Assembly (NCBI GenBank): GCA_002238415.1 | Contig: MPMI01000017.1 | Span: 1 to 64,000 of the forward strand | Direction: 5' to 3' | DNA: 64,000 bases | Source: Desulfurellaceae bacterium bin18 | Lineage (GTDB): Bacteria > Desulfobacterota > Binatia > Bin18 | Shown: positions 40,940 to 48,889 of the stretch, piece by piece | Layout of the letters: every line of letters begins with the position of its first letter | Numbering within the stretch: position 1 is the stretch's first letter | Notes under the pieces: generated by a model | Told to the model about the DNA's origin: nothing | Databases searched by the model: none | Seen by the model: the letters and a program-made list of their open reading frames with translations, nothing else | Position numbers and translations under genes: made by a program

Positions 40940-41125
40940 CTAGCGCATGGCCACCTGAATACATTTCAGCACGCCGTCCTGCATGGGCGTGGTTAGACCC
41001 TGACGGCGGGCGATGGTGAGTAACTCGGGGCTTCGTGTCAATTCGACCCTCAAGTCCCCTTCTATCTGGACAGGGGAACCAACTCCAGTCCCTTGAGCCG
41101 AGCGGGAGCCTGGGGTAAGACCCAT
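40940..41125 (-). pseudogene. Possible gene tail, 61 codons
   Basis: The frame ends LTRSPELLTIARRQGLTTPM then QDGVLKCIQVAMR-stop, which looks like a genuine protein C-terminus. The N-terminal residues look random. It contains the right copy of the 23-bp repeat. It lies 26 nt upstream of the gene at 40913. Probably a fragment of a lost enzyme. Confidence 0.3.
41025..41047. repeat. 23-bp direct repeat, right copy
   Basis: TCGGGGCTTCGTGTCAATTC plus GAC, one mismatch from 38263-38285. Together they bound a 2.76-kb segment. Confidence 0.55.
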
Positions 41126-41160
41126 CCAAGACCGATGAGCTGAGAAGCGAGAGCCGAGGC

Positions 41161-41325
41161 ATGGAGCATCTGAACAAAGTGCAGCGTTACTTCGAGGCGC
41201 ACGGCACGGCCTATCTGGTCTTGGAGTGTGTTGAAGGCGGCGAGACCCTGCGTGCCTTTTCCGTTACGCTGCTGGGCGCTAACGGCTATGGAGCTTGCCG
41301 ACGTTTATGCCATCCCTGTTCCTGA
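41161..41325 (+). pseudogene. Ser/Thr protein kinase fragment
   Basis: An ORF from ATG 41161 encodes MEHLNKVQRYFEAHGTAYLV then LECVEGGETLRAF, the hinge region (subdomains IV-V) of Hanks-type bacterial kinases, normally '..YFEANGTAYLVMEYVEGETL'. There is neither the glycine loop before it nor the catalytic HRD loop after it. The frame then ends at TGA 41323. It overlaps the lipoprotein gene start at 41307. A relic of a larger kinase gene. Confidence 0.65.
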
Positions 41326-42386
41326 TCAGTGCCTTGACCAGCCTGTTGTCAGGCTGTTTGGCGACCTTCGGGCCGCAGGCCATCGAACGTACCCATCCGG
41401 CTTACAACGAAGCCATTATCGCGTCTATCAATGAGCAGATGCTCCAGAACCTGGTACGGATGCGGTACCGGGATGTCACGTTTTTTCTGGAAATAGGCAG
41501 CGTCACTACGAGCTTGTCTCTGCAAGCCAGTGCCGGGGTTGATGCCGCGCTGAATTTCGGCACCCGAGATTCCCTAAGCCCTGGCGTCGGCCTTGGCTAT
41601 GCCGATAACCCGACCATCTCCTATACACCGTTACAGGGAGAAAACCTGCTAAAGAGCCTTCTCAGCCCCCTCCAACTCGAAGCCATTCTCGTGCTGACCC
41701 AGTCCGGGTGGAATATCGACCGGGTGTTCGGCTTGTGCTTTGAAAGGATCAACAACCTGTACAATGCGCCCAAGGCCTCTGGGCCAACCCCGCAGCAGGA
41801 GCCGGACTATGAAGAATTCAACCACCTGCTTGAATCGCTGTCCGTTTTACAAAAGCGACAGCTCATAGAAATCGGCACAACCCACCAGCACGACTCCCCC
41901 GGTATTACCGTGAGGCTGGTCGCAGACGATGTGCAACACCGACAGGAAATCGATCGCATCTATGCGCTGCTCCAACTCGACCGGGAGGTCAAGGACTTTG
42001 ATCTGAGCACGGATTTCCTTGAGGTGAACCAGACGCAGTGGGCGGTCCGCACCCGCTCTATCTCCGGCCTGCTGTATTATCTCTCTCAAAATGTGGAAAC
42101 ACCCGAGCAGCATCAGGTCGACGGACTGGTGACTATCACCACGTCGAAAACCGGGGGTATATTCGACTGGACGCATACGCCAGCCGGTCGTCGCTTCAAG
42201 ATCAGAACCAAGGCCGAACGGCCCGATAACGCCTATATCGCTACCTACTACCGAGGCCATTGGTTTTATATTGAAGACACGGACCTGGAATCCAAATCGA
42301 CCTTTATGCTGCTGCGCCAACTGTTTGACCTGCAAGCGGGACAGACCAGATCCCAGGGACCGACCCTGACCCTGCCCGTCAGATGA
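41307..42386 (+). CDS. Conserved lipoprotein of unknown function, 359 aa
   Basis: ATG 41307 starts MPSLFLISALTSLLSGCLAT; LSGC is a lipobox with Cys at about 17, so an envelope lipoprotein. Conserved-looking blocks follow: NEQMLQNLVRMRYRDVTFFL, ISYTPLQGENLLKSLLSPLQ, LTQSGWNIDRVFGLCFERIN with NLYNAPKASGPTP, then YYRGHWFYIEDTDLESKSTF and FDLQAG...TLTLPVR. This is a conserved proteobacterial hypothetical family that I cannot name. A weak GGAG lies 13 nt upstream; the earlier TTG 41295 is a less likely start. Confidence 0.65.
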   Translation: MPSLFLISALTSLLSGCLATFGPQAIERTHPAYNEAIIASINEQMLQNLVRMRYRDVTFFLEIGSVTTSLSLQASAGVDAALNFGTRDSLSPGVGLGYADNPTISYTPLQGENLLKSLLSPLQLEAILVLTQSGWNIDRVFGLCFERINNLYNAPKASGPTPQQEPDYEEFNHLLESLSVLQKRQLIEIGTTHQHDSPGITVRLVADDVQHRQEIDRIYALLQLDREVKDFDLSTDFLEVNQTQWAVRTRSISGLLYYLSQNVETPEQHQVDGLVTITTSKTGGIFDWTHTPAGRRFKIRTKAERPDNAYIATYYRGHWFYIEDTDLESKSTFMLLRQLFDLQAGQTRSQGPTLTLPVR

Positions 42387-42406
42387 GGCCAGCCGCGGCC
42401 CGGCCT

Positions 42407-42520
42407 TTATAGCCGGTCGGCCTCCAGAAACGGACACTGATAGAAGGCACTCAGGGCCTCGCCGAGCGCGCGTTTGGGCATCCCAAATCGCTCAATTAGA
42501 ATCGATTCGACCCTGGAGGG
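42407..42520 (-). pseudogene. MshEN/GspE N-terminal-like domain fragment
   Basis: The minus-strand frame ends with ESILIERFGMPKRALGEALS then AFYQCPFLEADRL-stop. This matches the 'xxxLGxALSxFYxxPFVxxD' pattern of MshEN/type II secretion ATPase N-terminal domains. Nothing follows the domain and the upstream part looks non-coding. A remnant, adjacent to the kinase fragment. Confidence 0.5.
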
Positions 42521-42643
42521 CGGACAGGATCCACGGGCCAGTGTGTGGCTCTGACATCCCTGATTTTCTAGGCGAATTCTTACCCAATCGGGTGGCCTTG
42601 GATGCTTGTCTCCCTCCGAGCAGGTGTGGTACACGGGGCACTC

Positions 42644-44218
42644 ATGAATTTGGTGCACCATTTTTGGAACCAGCTTGCTCAGGATTCAGACCGACCGCTG
42701 TTTGAACATCTCGTGCCTTCGGGAGAAGTCACTTGGCGTCAAACCCGTGGCGCGTTGCTCACGGAGGCCTCGCTGTGGATGGCCGCCCTGCGCGGTGCCG
42801 GCATCCGACCGGGTGACCGGGTTGCCCTGTCGTTGGGCAAAGCCACCGGTCTGGTCACCGCGCATTTGGCTATTCTTGGTGTCGGGGCCGGTGTGGTGCC
42901 GCTCAATCCCGCGCTGTCTGCGGTCGAGACTGAAGCCGTCCTGAAACAGGCCGAGGTCAAACTGGCGATTACGACCCCATCAACGGTCAACCGCTCGCCG
43001 GAGATTATCAATGCGGTCAACGGGCCGTGGTGGGTCGCGACCCCGGCTGAAGAGCCGGACGATGTTCCACCGCACACCGTAGCCTTAGCTAAAGTCCTGG
43101 CCGGTTATCAGCCCGGCGACGAACCCTATATCGGCCCGGACGACGCAGTTGCCCTGCTGCTGTTCACCAGTGGAACGACCGGGCAACCCAAAGGCGTTGG
43201 GCTGACTCATCACAACATTGCTGCCAACCTGCAAGCCCTGCTGGTCGATACCTGGAAAATGAGCGCCGAGGATCGTCTGTTGCACGCCCTGCCGCCGCAC
43301 CATCTGCACGGCCTGGGTCTCGGCCTGTACGGAACGTTGTATGTTGGCAACGCGGCTGTGCTGCTGGACCGCTTCGACCCTGTGGTCGTTCTGACCGCGT
43401 TGGCTCAACATCGCATTAGCGTATTTATGGGCGTTCCGACCATGTATCACCGTATGACCGAGCGTATGGCCGAGCTGGCCGGAGACCTATCGTATGCCTC
43501 AATGCGGGTGTTTATTTCCGGCTCCGCACCGCTCTCGCCGGAGACCTTTCGGCGCTTTGAAGAACAGTCGGGTTTCCGTATTGTCGAACGTTATGGCTTG
43601 ACCGAGACCGCGATCAATACGTCCAATCCTCTAGACGGTGAGCGCCGCCCCGGTACGGTTGGTCCGGCCTTGCCGGGGGTTGAGGTTGGGGTTTTCGATC
43701 CGCACACCAAGCAGCCGCTCTCGCCAGAGGAGACCGGAGAAATCTGGGTGCGTGGGCCGAATGTCTTTAGCGGTTACTGGAACAATCCGGAGGCCACCGC
43801 GGCGGCCTTTTGTGACGACTGGTTTCGCACCGGCGATTTAGGTGTCTTATCCGCAGACAGCTATCTGTCCATCAACGGTCGGATGAAGGAACTCATCATC
43901 GTGGGCGGAACCAATGTCACGCCGGGGGAGGTCGAAGCCGTATTGGAAACCCAGGCGGGTGTACGTGAGTGTGCGGTTGCCGGTGTGCCGGATGCGGATT
44001 TGGGCGAAAAAGTCGCGGCCTTCATCGTTCCCCAGTCTGACCGGGACGCGACTACCCTTGAAGACCAGCTGCGCCAACGAGCCGAACAGGATCTTGCGCC
44101 GTATAAGCGTCCACGCCTGTATCGATTCCTGGCCGAAATTCCGCGTAACTCAATGGGTAAGATCGAACGCAACAAACTCAAGGACCTGGGAGTCGAGGCC
44201 CCGAAACCGAAGGAGTAG
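42644..44218 (+). CDS. matB: Adenylate-forming acyl-CoA synthetase, MatB-like, 524 aa
   Basis: The start MNLVHHFWNQLAQDSDRP at 42644 is used. Motifs: P-loop TSGTTGQPKG (about 175-184), ERYGLTETAINTSNPLDGER with RPGTVGPALPGVEV (MatB-type specificity region), FRTGDLG, NGRMKELIIVGGTNVTPGEV, and the C-terminal catalytic lysine in NSMGKIERNKL. The TSNPxxGxRxPGTVG block is characteristic of malonyl-/methylmalonyl-CoA synthetases, so activation of a dicarboxylic acid is likely. Its stop overlaps the RBS of the FAH-family gene, so they form an operon. Confidence 0.82.
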   Translation: MNLVHHFWNQLAQDSDRPLFEHLVPSGEVTWRQTRGALLTEASLWMAALRGAGIRPGDRVALSLGKATGLVTAHLAILGVGAGVVPLNPALSAVETEAVLKQAEVKLAITTPSTVNRSPEIINAVNGPWWVATPAEEPDDVPPHTVALAKVLAGYQPGDEPYIGPDDAVALLLFTSGTTGQPKGVGLTHHNIAANLQALLVDTWKMSAEDRLLHALPPHHLHGLGLGLYGTLYVGNAAVLLDRFDPVVVLTALAQHRISVFMGVPTMYHRMTERMAELAGDLSYASMRVFISGSAPLSPETFRRFEEQSGFRIVERYGLTETAINTSNPLDGERRPGTVGPALPGVEVGVFDPHTKQPLSPEETGEIWVRGPNVFSGYWNNPEATAAAFCDDWFRTGDLGVLSADSYLSINGRMKELIIVGGTNVTPGEVEAVLETQAGVRECAVAGVPDADLGEKVAAFIVPQSDRDATTLEDQLRQRAEQDLAPYKRPRLYRFLAEIPRNSMGKIERNKLKDLGVEAPKPKE

Positions 44219-44223
44219 CGACC

Positions 44224-45075
44224 ATGCAACTCGTCACCTATGAACGCAACAACCAACGCAGTACGGGCGTGTTGACCGCCACCGGTGTTGTCGATCTCCC
44301 GAGCGCCTCGCATGGCGCGATCCCCGGAGACATGCTGGACCTGCTCCGGGGCGGACAATCCGTGCTGGCTCAGGCACGGGAAGCCAGCGGCGCCGGTAGT
44401 CCGATTCCACTGGCCGATGTCCAGCTCAAAGCTCCTATCGCGAGACCGGGAAAACTCCTCGGGATCGGACTGAACTATGCCGACCACGCCGCCGAAGGCG
44501 GCAGAAAGAAACCGGACTATCCGCTGATTTTTGCCAAGACCGTGCCGGCGACAATCGGCCTGGGAGAGGCGATTCAGCTCCCGCCCGTGAGCCAGATGGT
44601 TGATTTTGAGGGCGAGTTGGCGGTCGTGATAGGCAGCTTGGCCAGAGCGGTTTCAGCCCAGGACGCGCTCGATTACGTTGCCGGTTACACGATTTGTAAT
44701 GATGTGAGCGCGCGCGACTATCAGCGCCGGAGCGGCCATACGCCCGGCAAGTCGTTTGAGACGTTTGCGCCGCTGGGGCCGGTCATTGTCACCCGAGATG
44801 ACATCCCCGATCCCCACGCGTTGGACATTCGGACCGTGGTGAGCGGGCAGGAAATGCAGCACTCCAATACGAAACATCTGATTTTTCAGATTCCGTATCT
44901 GATCGAGTATCTATCGCATATCTTTCCTCTGGAACCGGGCGATGTGATCACCACCGGAACCCCTTCAGGCGTTGGTGCCTATCGCGAGCCGCCTCGCTTT
45001 CTCAAGGCCGGCGATACGGTCCGGATTGAAGTGGAGGGGATTGGGGTTTTGGAGAACCCGGTCGTGGCCGGCTGA
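44224..45075 (+). CDS. Fumarylacetoacetate hydrolase family protein, 283 aa
   Basis: FAH fold with the metal and active-site motifs: GIGLNYADHAAEGG (about 79-92), KTVPATIGLGEAI, VDFEGELAVVIG (metal-binding acids near 120), ICNDVSARDYQRR, and TTGTPSGVGAYREPPRFLKA near the C-terminus. Members hydrolyse or isomerise 2-oxo or acylpyruvate intermediates of catechol and amino-acid breakdown. Start 44224 follows GGAGTAGCGACC. Co-transcribed with the MatB-like gene. Substrate unknown. Confidence 0.87.
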   Translation: MQLVTYERNNQRSTGVLTATGVVDLPSASHGAIPGDMLDLLRGGQSVLAQAREASGAGSPIPLADVQLKAPIARPGKLLGIGLNYADHAAEGGRKKPDYPLIFAKTVPATIGLGEAIQLPPVSQMVDFEGELAVVIGSLARAVSAQDALDYVAGYTICNDVSARDYQRRSGHTPGKSFETFAPLGPVIVTRDDIPDPHALDIRTVVSGQEMQHSNTKHLIFQIPYLIEYLSHIFPLEPGDVITTGTPSGVGAYREPPRFLKAGDTVRIEVEGIGVLENPVVAG

Positions 45076-45078
45076 AAA

Positions 45079-45134
45079 GCGTCTCTTGAGCCTATAGGGT
45101 CCTAGGGTCTGTTGGGTCAAGACTCAAGAGACGC
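45079..45134 (+). promoter_or_regulatory. 12-bp perfect inverted repeat in the NCS2 leader
   Basis: GCGTCTCTTGAG (45079-45090) and CTCAAGAGACGC (45123-45134) flank a 32-nt loop containing CCTATAGGGTCCTAGGG. It lies between the FAH gene and the first NCS2 permease. It could be a terminator or attenuator, or a ligand-responsive leader. No purine-riboswitch core was recognised. Confidence 0.4.
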
Positions 45135-45171
45135 AACAATCCAAGAGACTCAACCACGAAAGAAGTGAACG

Positions 45172-46923
45172 ATGGCGGACCAGCCGGCAGACACCCACCA
45201 GGATATTCGCTACGAGCCCGATGAGCGTCCTCCGCTCGCGCTCACCATCGGGCTTGGGTTCCAGTATGCCGTCCTCGTCGTTGCCGGTGTCGTGCTGACG
45301 CCGGTCATGATGATTAAAATTGCGGGCGGCAGTGAAGCCTATCTGTCATGGGCGGTGTTCGCCGCGCTCGTGGTCAGCGGAGTCACCTCGGTGATGCAGG
45401 CCGTCCGTGTCGGGCACGTTGGCGCGGGCTATCTTCTCCTCATGGGCAGTTCGGGCGCCTTCATCGCCGTCTGCGTGTCAGCGCTGGAGCAGGGTGGGCC
45501 GGGACTGATGGCGAGCCTGATCGTCATTGCCGCTCTTTTCCAGTTCGTGCTTGCGACCAAGTTGTCATGGTTCCGGCGAATCTTCACGCCAACGGTGGCC
45601 GGCACCGTACTGATGCTGATTCCGGTGACCATCGGACCGCTCGTCCTGGGTAAGCTGACCGATGTGCCGGAGGGTGTGTCTTCCGCGGCTGCGCCCGTGA
45701 CCGCTGGTGTGACTCTGGTGATCTCGGTTGCGATGTCGCTCACCAACTCTGGCGCGTGGCGGCTCTGGGCTCCGATCATCGGGATAGGCGCGGGCAGCGC
45801 GATTGGTGGTCTGGTTTTCGGCATCTACGACACTACGCGTATCCTTGAGGCCGACTGGGTCGGCTTACCCGCCATCGCGTGGCCAGGATTCGACCTCAGC
45901 TTCGGTCCGGCCTTCTGGGCTCTTTTGCCGGCGTTTGTGCTGGTGACGCTCATTGGCGCGCTCGATACGATCGGCGACAGCATTGCGATCCAACGGGCCT
46001 CGTGGCGCAGGCCGCGTGCCATCGACTTCCGCGCGATTCAGGGCGCGCTCACCGCCGACGGCCTGGGCAATCTGCTCTCCGGTTTCGCCGGCACGGTGCC
46101 CAACACGACGTACGCGGCGAGTATTTCGGTCGCCGAAATTACCAGAGTGGCGGCCCGTTTTGTCGGCGTGTGTGTGGGTGTCATCTTTGTTGTGCTGGCC
46201 TTCCTGCCAAAGTGTGTGGCCGCTGTGGTAGCCATACCGAGTCAGGTGGTGGCGGCCTACTTCATGTTGATGATGGCCATCTTCTTTGTCATGGGCATGC
46301 GCATCCTCTTTCAGGAGGGTCTCGACTATCGGAAGGGCATCATAGTGGGCCTCGCGTTCTGGATCGGGAGCGCGTTTCAGCTTGGCTGGATCTTCCCGGA
46401 ATATTTTCAGGGGCCGTGGAGCAAATTGCTCGGGAACGGGATGACCGTCGGCGGCTTTACGGTGATATTCCTGACACTGTTCGTGGACCTGACGGGGCCG
46501 CGTCGCCAACGCCTCAAGACCGCTTTGAGTGTCGATGCCTATCCGCAGATTGACGCCTTCCTGTCCGGGTTCGCCGCCCACCGGGGCTGGAACGAAGAGA
46601 TGATTGATCGACTCCGCGCAGTCGGTGAGGAGACGCTCCTCACCCTCATCCAGCAGAAAGAGCGAGGGACGGCACACGATGGGCGCCGCCTACTGCTGAC
46701 CGCGCACGGTGATAGCACGGCGGCCGACCTGGAGTTCATCGCCGCCGCCGACGAGGCGAATATTGAGGATCAGATAGCCCTGCTCAGCCAACAGGCAGCC
46801 GATACGCCGGTCGAGAAAGAGCTCTCCCTCCGGCTGTTGCGACATTACGCCTCGTCTGTGCGCCATCAGCAATTTCATGACACTGACGTGGTCACGGTCC
46901 GTGTGGAGTCGGCGGTCTCTTGA
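45172..46923 (+). CDS. NCS2 (uracil/xanthine permease) family transporter with C-terminal GHKL/anti-sigma-like domain, copy 1, 583 aa
   Basis: Residues about 1-440 form a 14-helix NCS2/NAT permease (GLGFQYAVLVVAGVVLTPVM, GDSIAIQRASWRRPRAIDFR, GLGNLLSGFAGTVPNTTYAA, where xanthine permeases have substrate-contacting sites). The remaining 140 residues are a cytoplasmic domain (IDRLRAVGEETLLTLIQQ, ADLEFIAAADEANIEDQIA, SLRLLRHYASSVRHQQFHDT). The EE-x-LL and NxEDQ pattern is like the N-box of RsbW/GHKL ATPases (inference). RBS AAAGAAGTGAACG. First of three paralogues. Cargo inferred as a nucleobase. Confidence 0.8.
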   Translation: MADQPADTHQDIRYEPDERPPLALTIGLGFQYAVLVVAGVVLTPVMMIKIAGGSEAYLSWAVFAALVVSGVTSVMQAVRVGHVGAGYLLLMGSSGAFIAVCVSALEQGGPGLMASLIVIAALFQFVLATKLSWFRRIFTPTVAGTVLMLIPVTIGPLVLGKLTDVPEGVSSAAAPVTAGVTLVISVAMSLTNSGAWRLWAPIIGIGAGSAIGGLVFGIYDTTRILEADWVGLPAIAWPGFDLSFGPAFWALLPAFVLVTLIGALDTIGDSIAIQRASWRRPRAIDFRAIQGALTADGLGNLLSGFAGTVPNTTYAASISVAEITRVAARFVGVCVGVIFVVLAFLPKCVAAVVAIPSQVVAAYFMLMMAIFFVMGMRILFQEGLDYRKGIIVGLAFWIGSAFQLGWIFPEYFQGPWSKLLGNGMTVGGFTVIFLTLFVDLTGPRRQRLKTALSVDAYPQIDAFLSGFAAHRGWNEEMIDRLRAVGEETLLTLIQQKERGTAHDGRRLLLTAHGDSTAADLEFIAAADEANIEDQIALLSQQAADTPVEKELSLRLLRHYASSVRHQQFHDTDVVTVRVESAVS

Positions 46924-47031
46924 GGGGCCGGCCCGCTCGACGCGGGGCTCCTTTCACTGCGTCTTCCTGACGCTACGCCACGTCCCTGCTATAGTCATGG
47001 GGTACCCCCAACTGACACGCCTGTAGACCCT
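46861..47031. repeat. 171-bp duplication, left copy (NCS2 3' end plus murJ 5' end)
   Basis: Almost identical to 48748-48918 with no indels. It contains the last 21 codons of the permease, the spacer and promoter (TATAGT at 46990) and the beginning of murJ. Here the murJ start is orphaned before the second NCS2 gene. This shows that the NCS2 gene was duplicated in tandem upstream of murJ. Confidence 0.85.
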
Positions 47032-47061
47032 GTCCTTACACAACCACAAGGGAAGTGAACG

Positions 47062-48810
47062 ATGGCAGATCGGCCCACAGACACTCACCAGGACATTCGC
47101 TACGAACCTGATGAGCGCCCCCCGCTCGCGCTCACCCTTGGGCTGGGGCTTCAGTATGCCGTGATTGCTATGGCAAGCGTCATGGTGACGCCCGCCATAA
47201 TGATCCAATTAGCGAAAGGCAGCGAGGCGTACCTGTCCTGGGCGGTCTTCTCGGCGCTGATTATCAGCGGAGCCACCACGCTCATTCAAGTGATCCGGTT
47301 TGGGCGCTTTGGCTCAGGCTATATTCTGCTTATGGGGAGCACGAACGTCTTCCTTCCCGTCTGCGTCTCTGCACTGGCGCAGGGGGGGCCGGGTCTGTTG
47401 GCGAGTTTGATCATCATTTCCTCCTTCTTCCAGTTCATCATGGCCGGGAAGTTGTCGCTCCTGCGGCAGATATTCACGCCCACAGTAGCCGGTACCGCGA
47501 TGCTCCTGATTCCCGTCATGATTGGGCCGCTTATTATGAAGAAGTTGGTGGACGTACCAGAGTGGGCTTCTCCTGTGGCCGCACCGGCAACGGCGGCCGC
47601 AACCGTCCTCGCGATGATCGTTGTGGCGATTCGCGGCTCTGGAATGTTGCGATTGTGGGCGCCCATCATCGGCTTAGGAGCCGGCAGTATCACGGGGGCC
47701 TTTTTCGGCATCTACGACACCGCTCGTATTCCTGAAGCAGGCTGGATTGGGACGCCCTCTGTGGTATGGCCCGGACTCGATCTGAGCTTTGGTCCGCACT
47801 TCTGGGCACTGCTACCGGCGTTCGTGATGGTAACCTTTGTGGGGGCGCTCGATACGATTGGGGATACTATCGCAATGCAACAGGCCTCGTGGCGCCGACC
47901 GCGGGCCGTGGACTTTCGCGCGATTCAAGGCTCGCTCAATGCCGACGGTCTGGGCAATCTGCTCTCTGGGCTGGCTGGCACGGTACCGAATACGACCTAT
48001 GCGGCAAGTATCGCGATTGCCGAAATCACCAGAGTGGCATCACGGGCGGTTGGCGTCTGCGTGGGAGGACTGTTTCTGGTAATGGCCTTCCTACCCAAAC
48101 TGATCGCGGTGGTGTTGGCCATACCGAGTCCGGTCATGGCATCCTACCTCATTGTGATCGTGTCCGTTCTCTTTGTGATGGGTATTCGAGTTCTTGTCCA
48201 GGACGGACTCGACTATCAAAAGGGGGTGATTGTCGGATTCTCGTTCTGGACCGGCATTGCCATGCAATTTGGCTGGATATTCCCTGATTATCTCCACGGA
48301 ACGCTGGGGGCATTGTTAGAGAACGGGGTAACGACCGGCTGCGGCATGGTGATCGTCCTGACTTTATTCCTTCGTCTGACGGGCTCACGACCGCAACGTT
48401 TCAAGACTGCCGTCCATATAGAGGCGCTCCCGCAGATGGATGCTTTCTTATCCGAGTTCGCAGCCCGCAAGCGCTGTGGCCCGGAATGGACAGCGCAACT
48501 CCGGGCGGTGGGGGAGGAAGCACTGCTGACGTTCATTCAACAGAAAGACGAGGGAAAAGCAGGGGAAGAGCGCCAAATGCTCCTCATTGCCCGAAAGAAT
48601 GGCAGGGCAATCGATTTGGAGTTTATTGTGTCTGCCAACAAGGCCAACTTAGAGGATCAAATGGCAGTCCTCAGTGAACAGGCGGCTGAGAGCCCCAATG
48701 AAGATGAGCTTTCCTTGCGCCTGCTCCAACACCACGCTACGTCCGTACGCCATCAGCAATTCCACGACACTGACGTGGTCACGGTCCGTGTGGAGTCGGC
48801 GGTCTCTTGA
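47062..48810 (+). CDS. NCS2 family transporter with C-terminal GHKL/anti-sigma-like domain, copy 2, 582 aa
   Basis: A close paralogue of copy 1 over its full length: same opening (PTDTHQDIRYEPDERPPLAL), GDTIAMQQASWRRPRAVDFR, GLGNLLSGLAGTVPNTTYAA and the same C-terminal domain (LRAVGEEALLTFIQQ, NLEDQMAVLSEQAA, SVRHQQFHDTDVVTVRVESA). RBS AAGGGAAGTGAACG. Differences are scattered, so the duplication is older than the flanking 171-bp repeat might suggest, or the ends have been gene-converted. Confidence 0.82.
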   Translation: MADRPTDTHQDIRYEPDERPPLALTLGLGLQYAVIAMASVMVTPAIMIQLAKGSEAYLSWAVFSALIISGATTLIQVIRFGRFGSGYILLMGSTNVFLPVCVSALAQGGPGLLASLIIISSFFQFIMAGKLSLLRQIFTPTVAGTAMLLIPVMIGPLIMKKLVDVPEWASPVAAPATAAATVLAMIVVAIRGSGMLRLWAPIIGLGAGSITGAFFGIYDTARIPEAGWIGTPSVVWPGLDLSFGPHFWALLPAFVMVTFVGALDTIGDTIAMQQASWRRPRAVDFRAIQGSLNADGLGNLLSGLAGTVPNTTYAASIAIAEITRVASRAVGVCVGGLFLVMAFLPKLIAVVLAIPSPVMASYLIVIVSVLFVMGIRVLVQDGLDYQKGVIVGFSFWTGIAMQFGWIFPDYLHGTLGALLENGVTTGCGMVIVLTLFLRLTGSRPQRFKTAVHIEALPQMDAFLSEFAARKRCGPEWTAQLRAVGEEALLTFIQQKDEGKAGEERQMLLIARKNGRAIDLEFIVSANKANLEDQMAVLSEQAAESPNEDELSLRLLQHHATSVRHQQFHDTDVVTVRVESAVS

Positions 48811-48853
48811 GGGGCCGGCCCGCTTGACGCGGGGCTCCTTTCACCGCGTCTTC

Positions 48854-48889
48854 CTGACGCTACGCCACGTCCCTGCTATAGTCATGAGG
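48854..48889 (+). promoter_or_regulatory. murJ promoter, possible leaderless start
   Basis: CTGACG (48854-48859) and TATAGT (48877-48882) with 17-nt spacing are a reasonable sigma-70 promoter. The predicted start point, about 7 nt beyond the -10, coincides with the GTG start of murJ at 48889 and no RBS is seen. Leaderless translation is suggested. Confidence 0.45.

Noticed and set aside
45079-45134. Purine riboswitch before the NCS2 permease
   Set aside because: Only an inverted repeat is present; the conserved loop-loop and junction sequences of purine aptamers are not seen.
45865-46677. 270-codon minus-strand frame within the first NCS2 gene
   Set aside because: Antisense of a permease that has two paralogues; no coding evidence.
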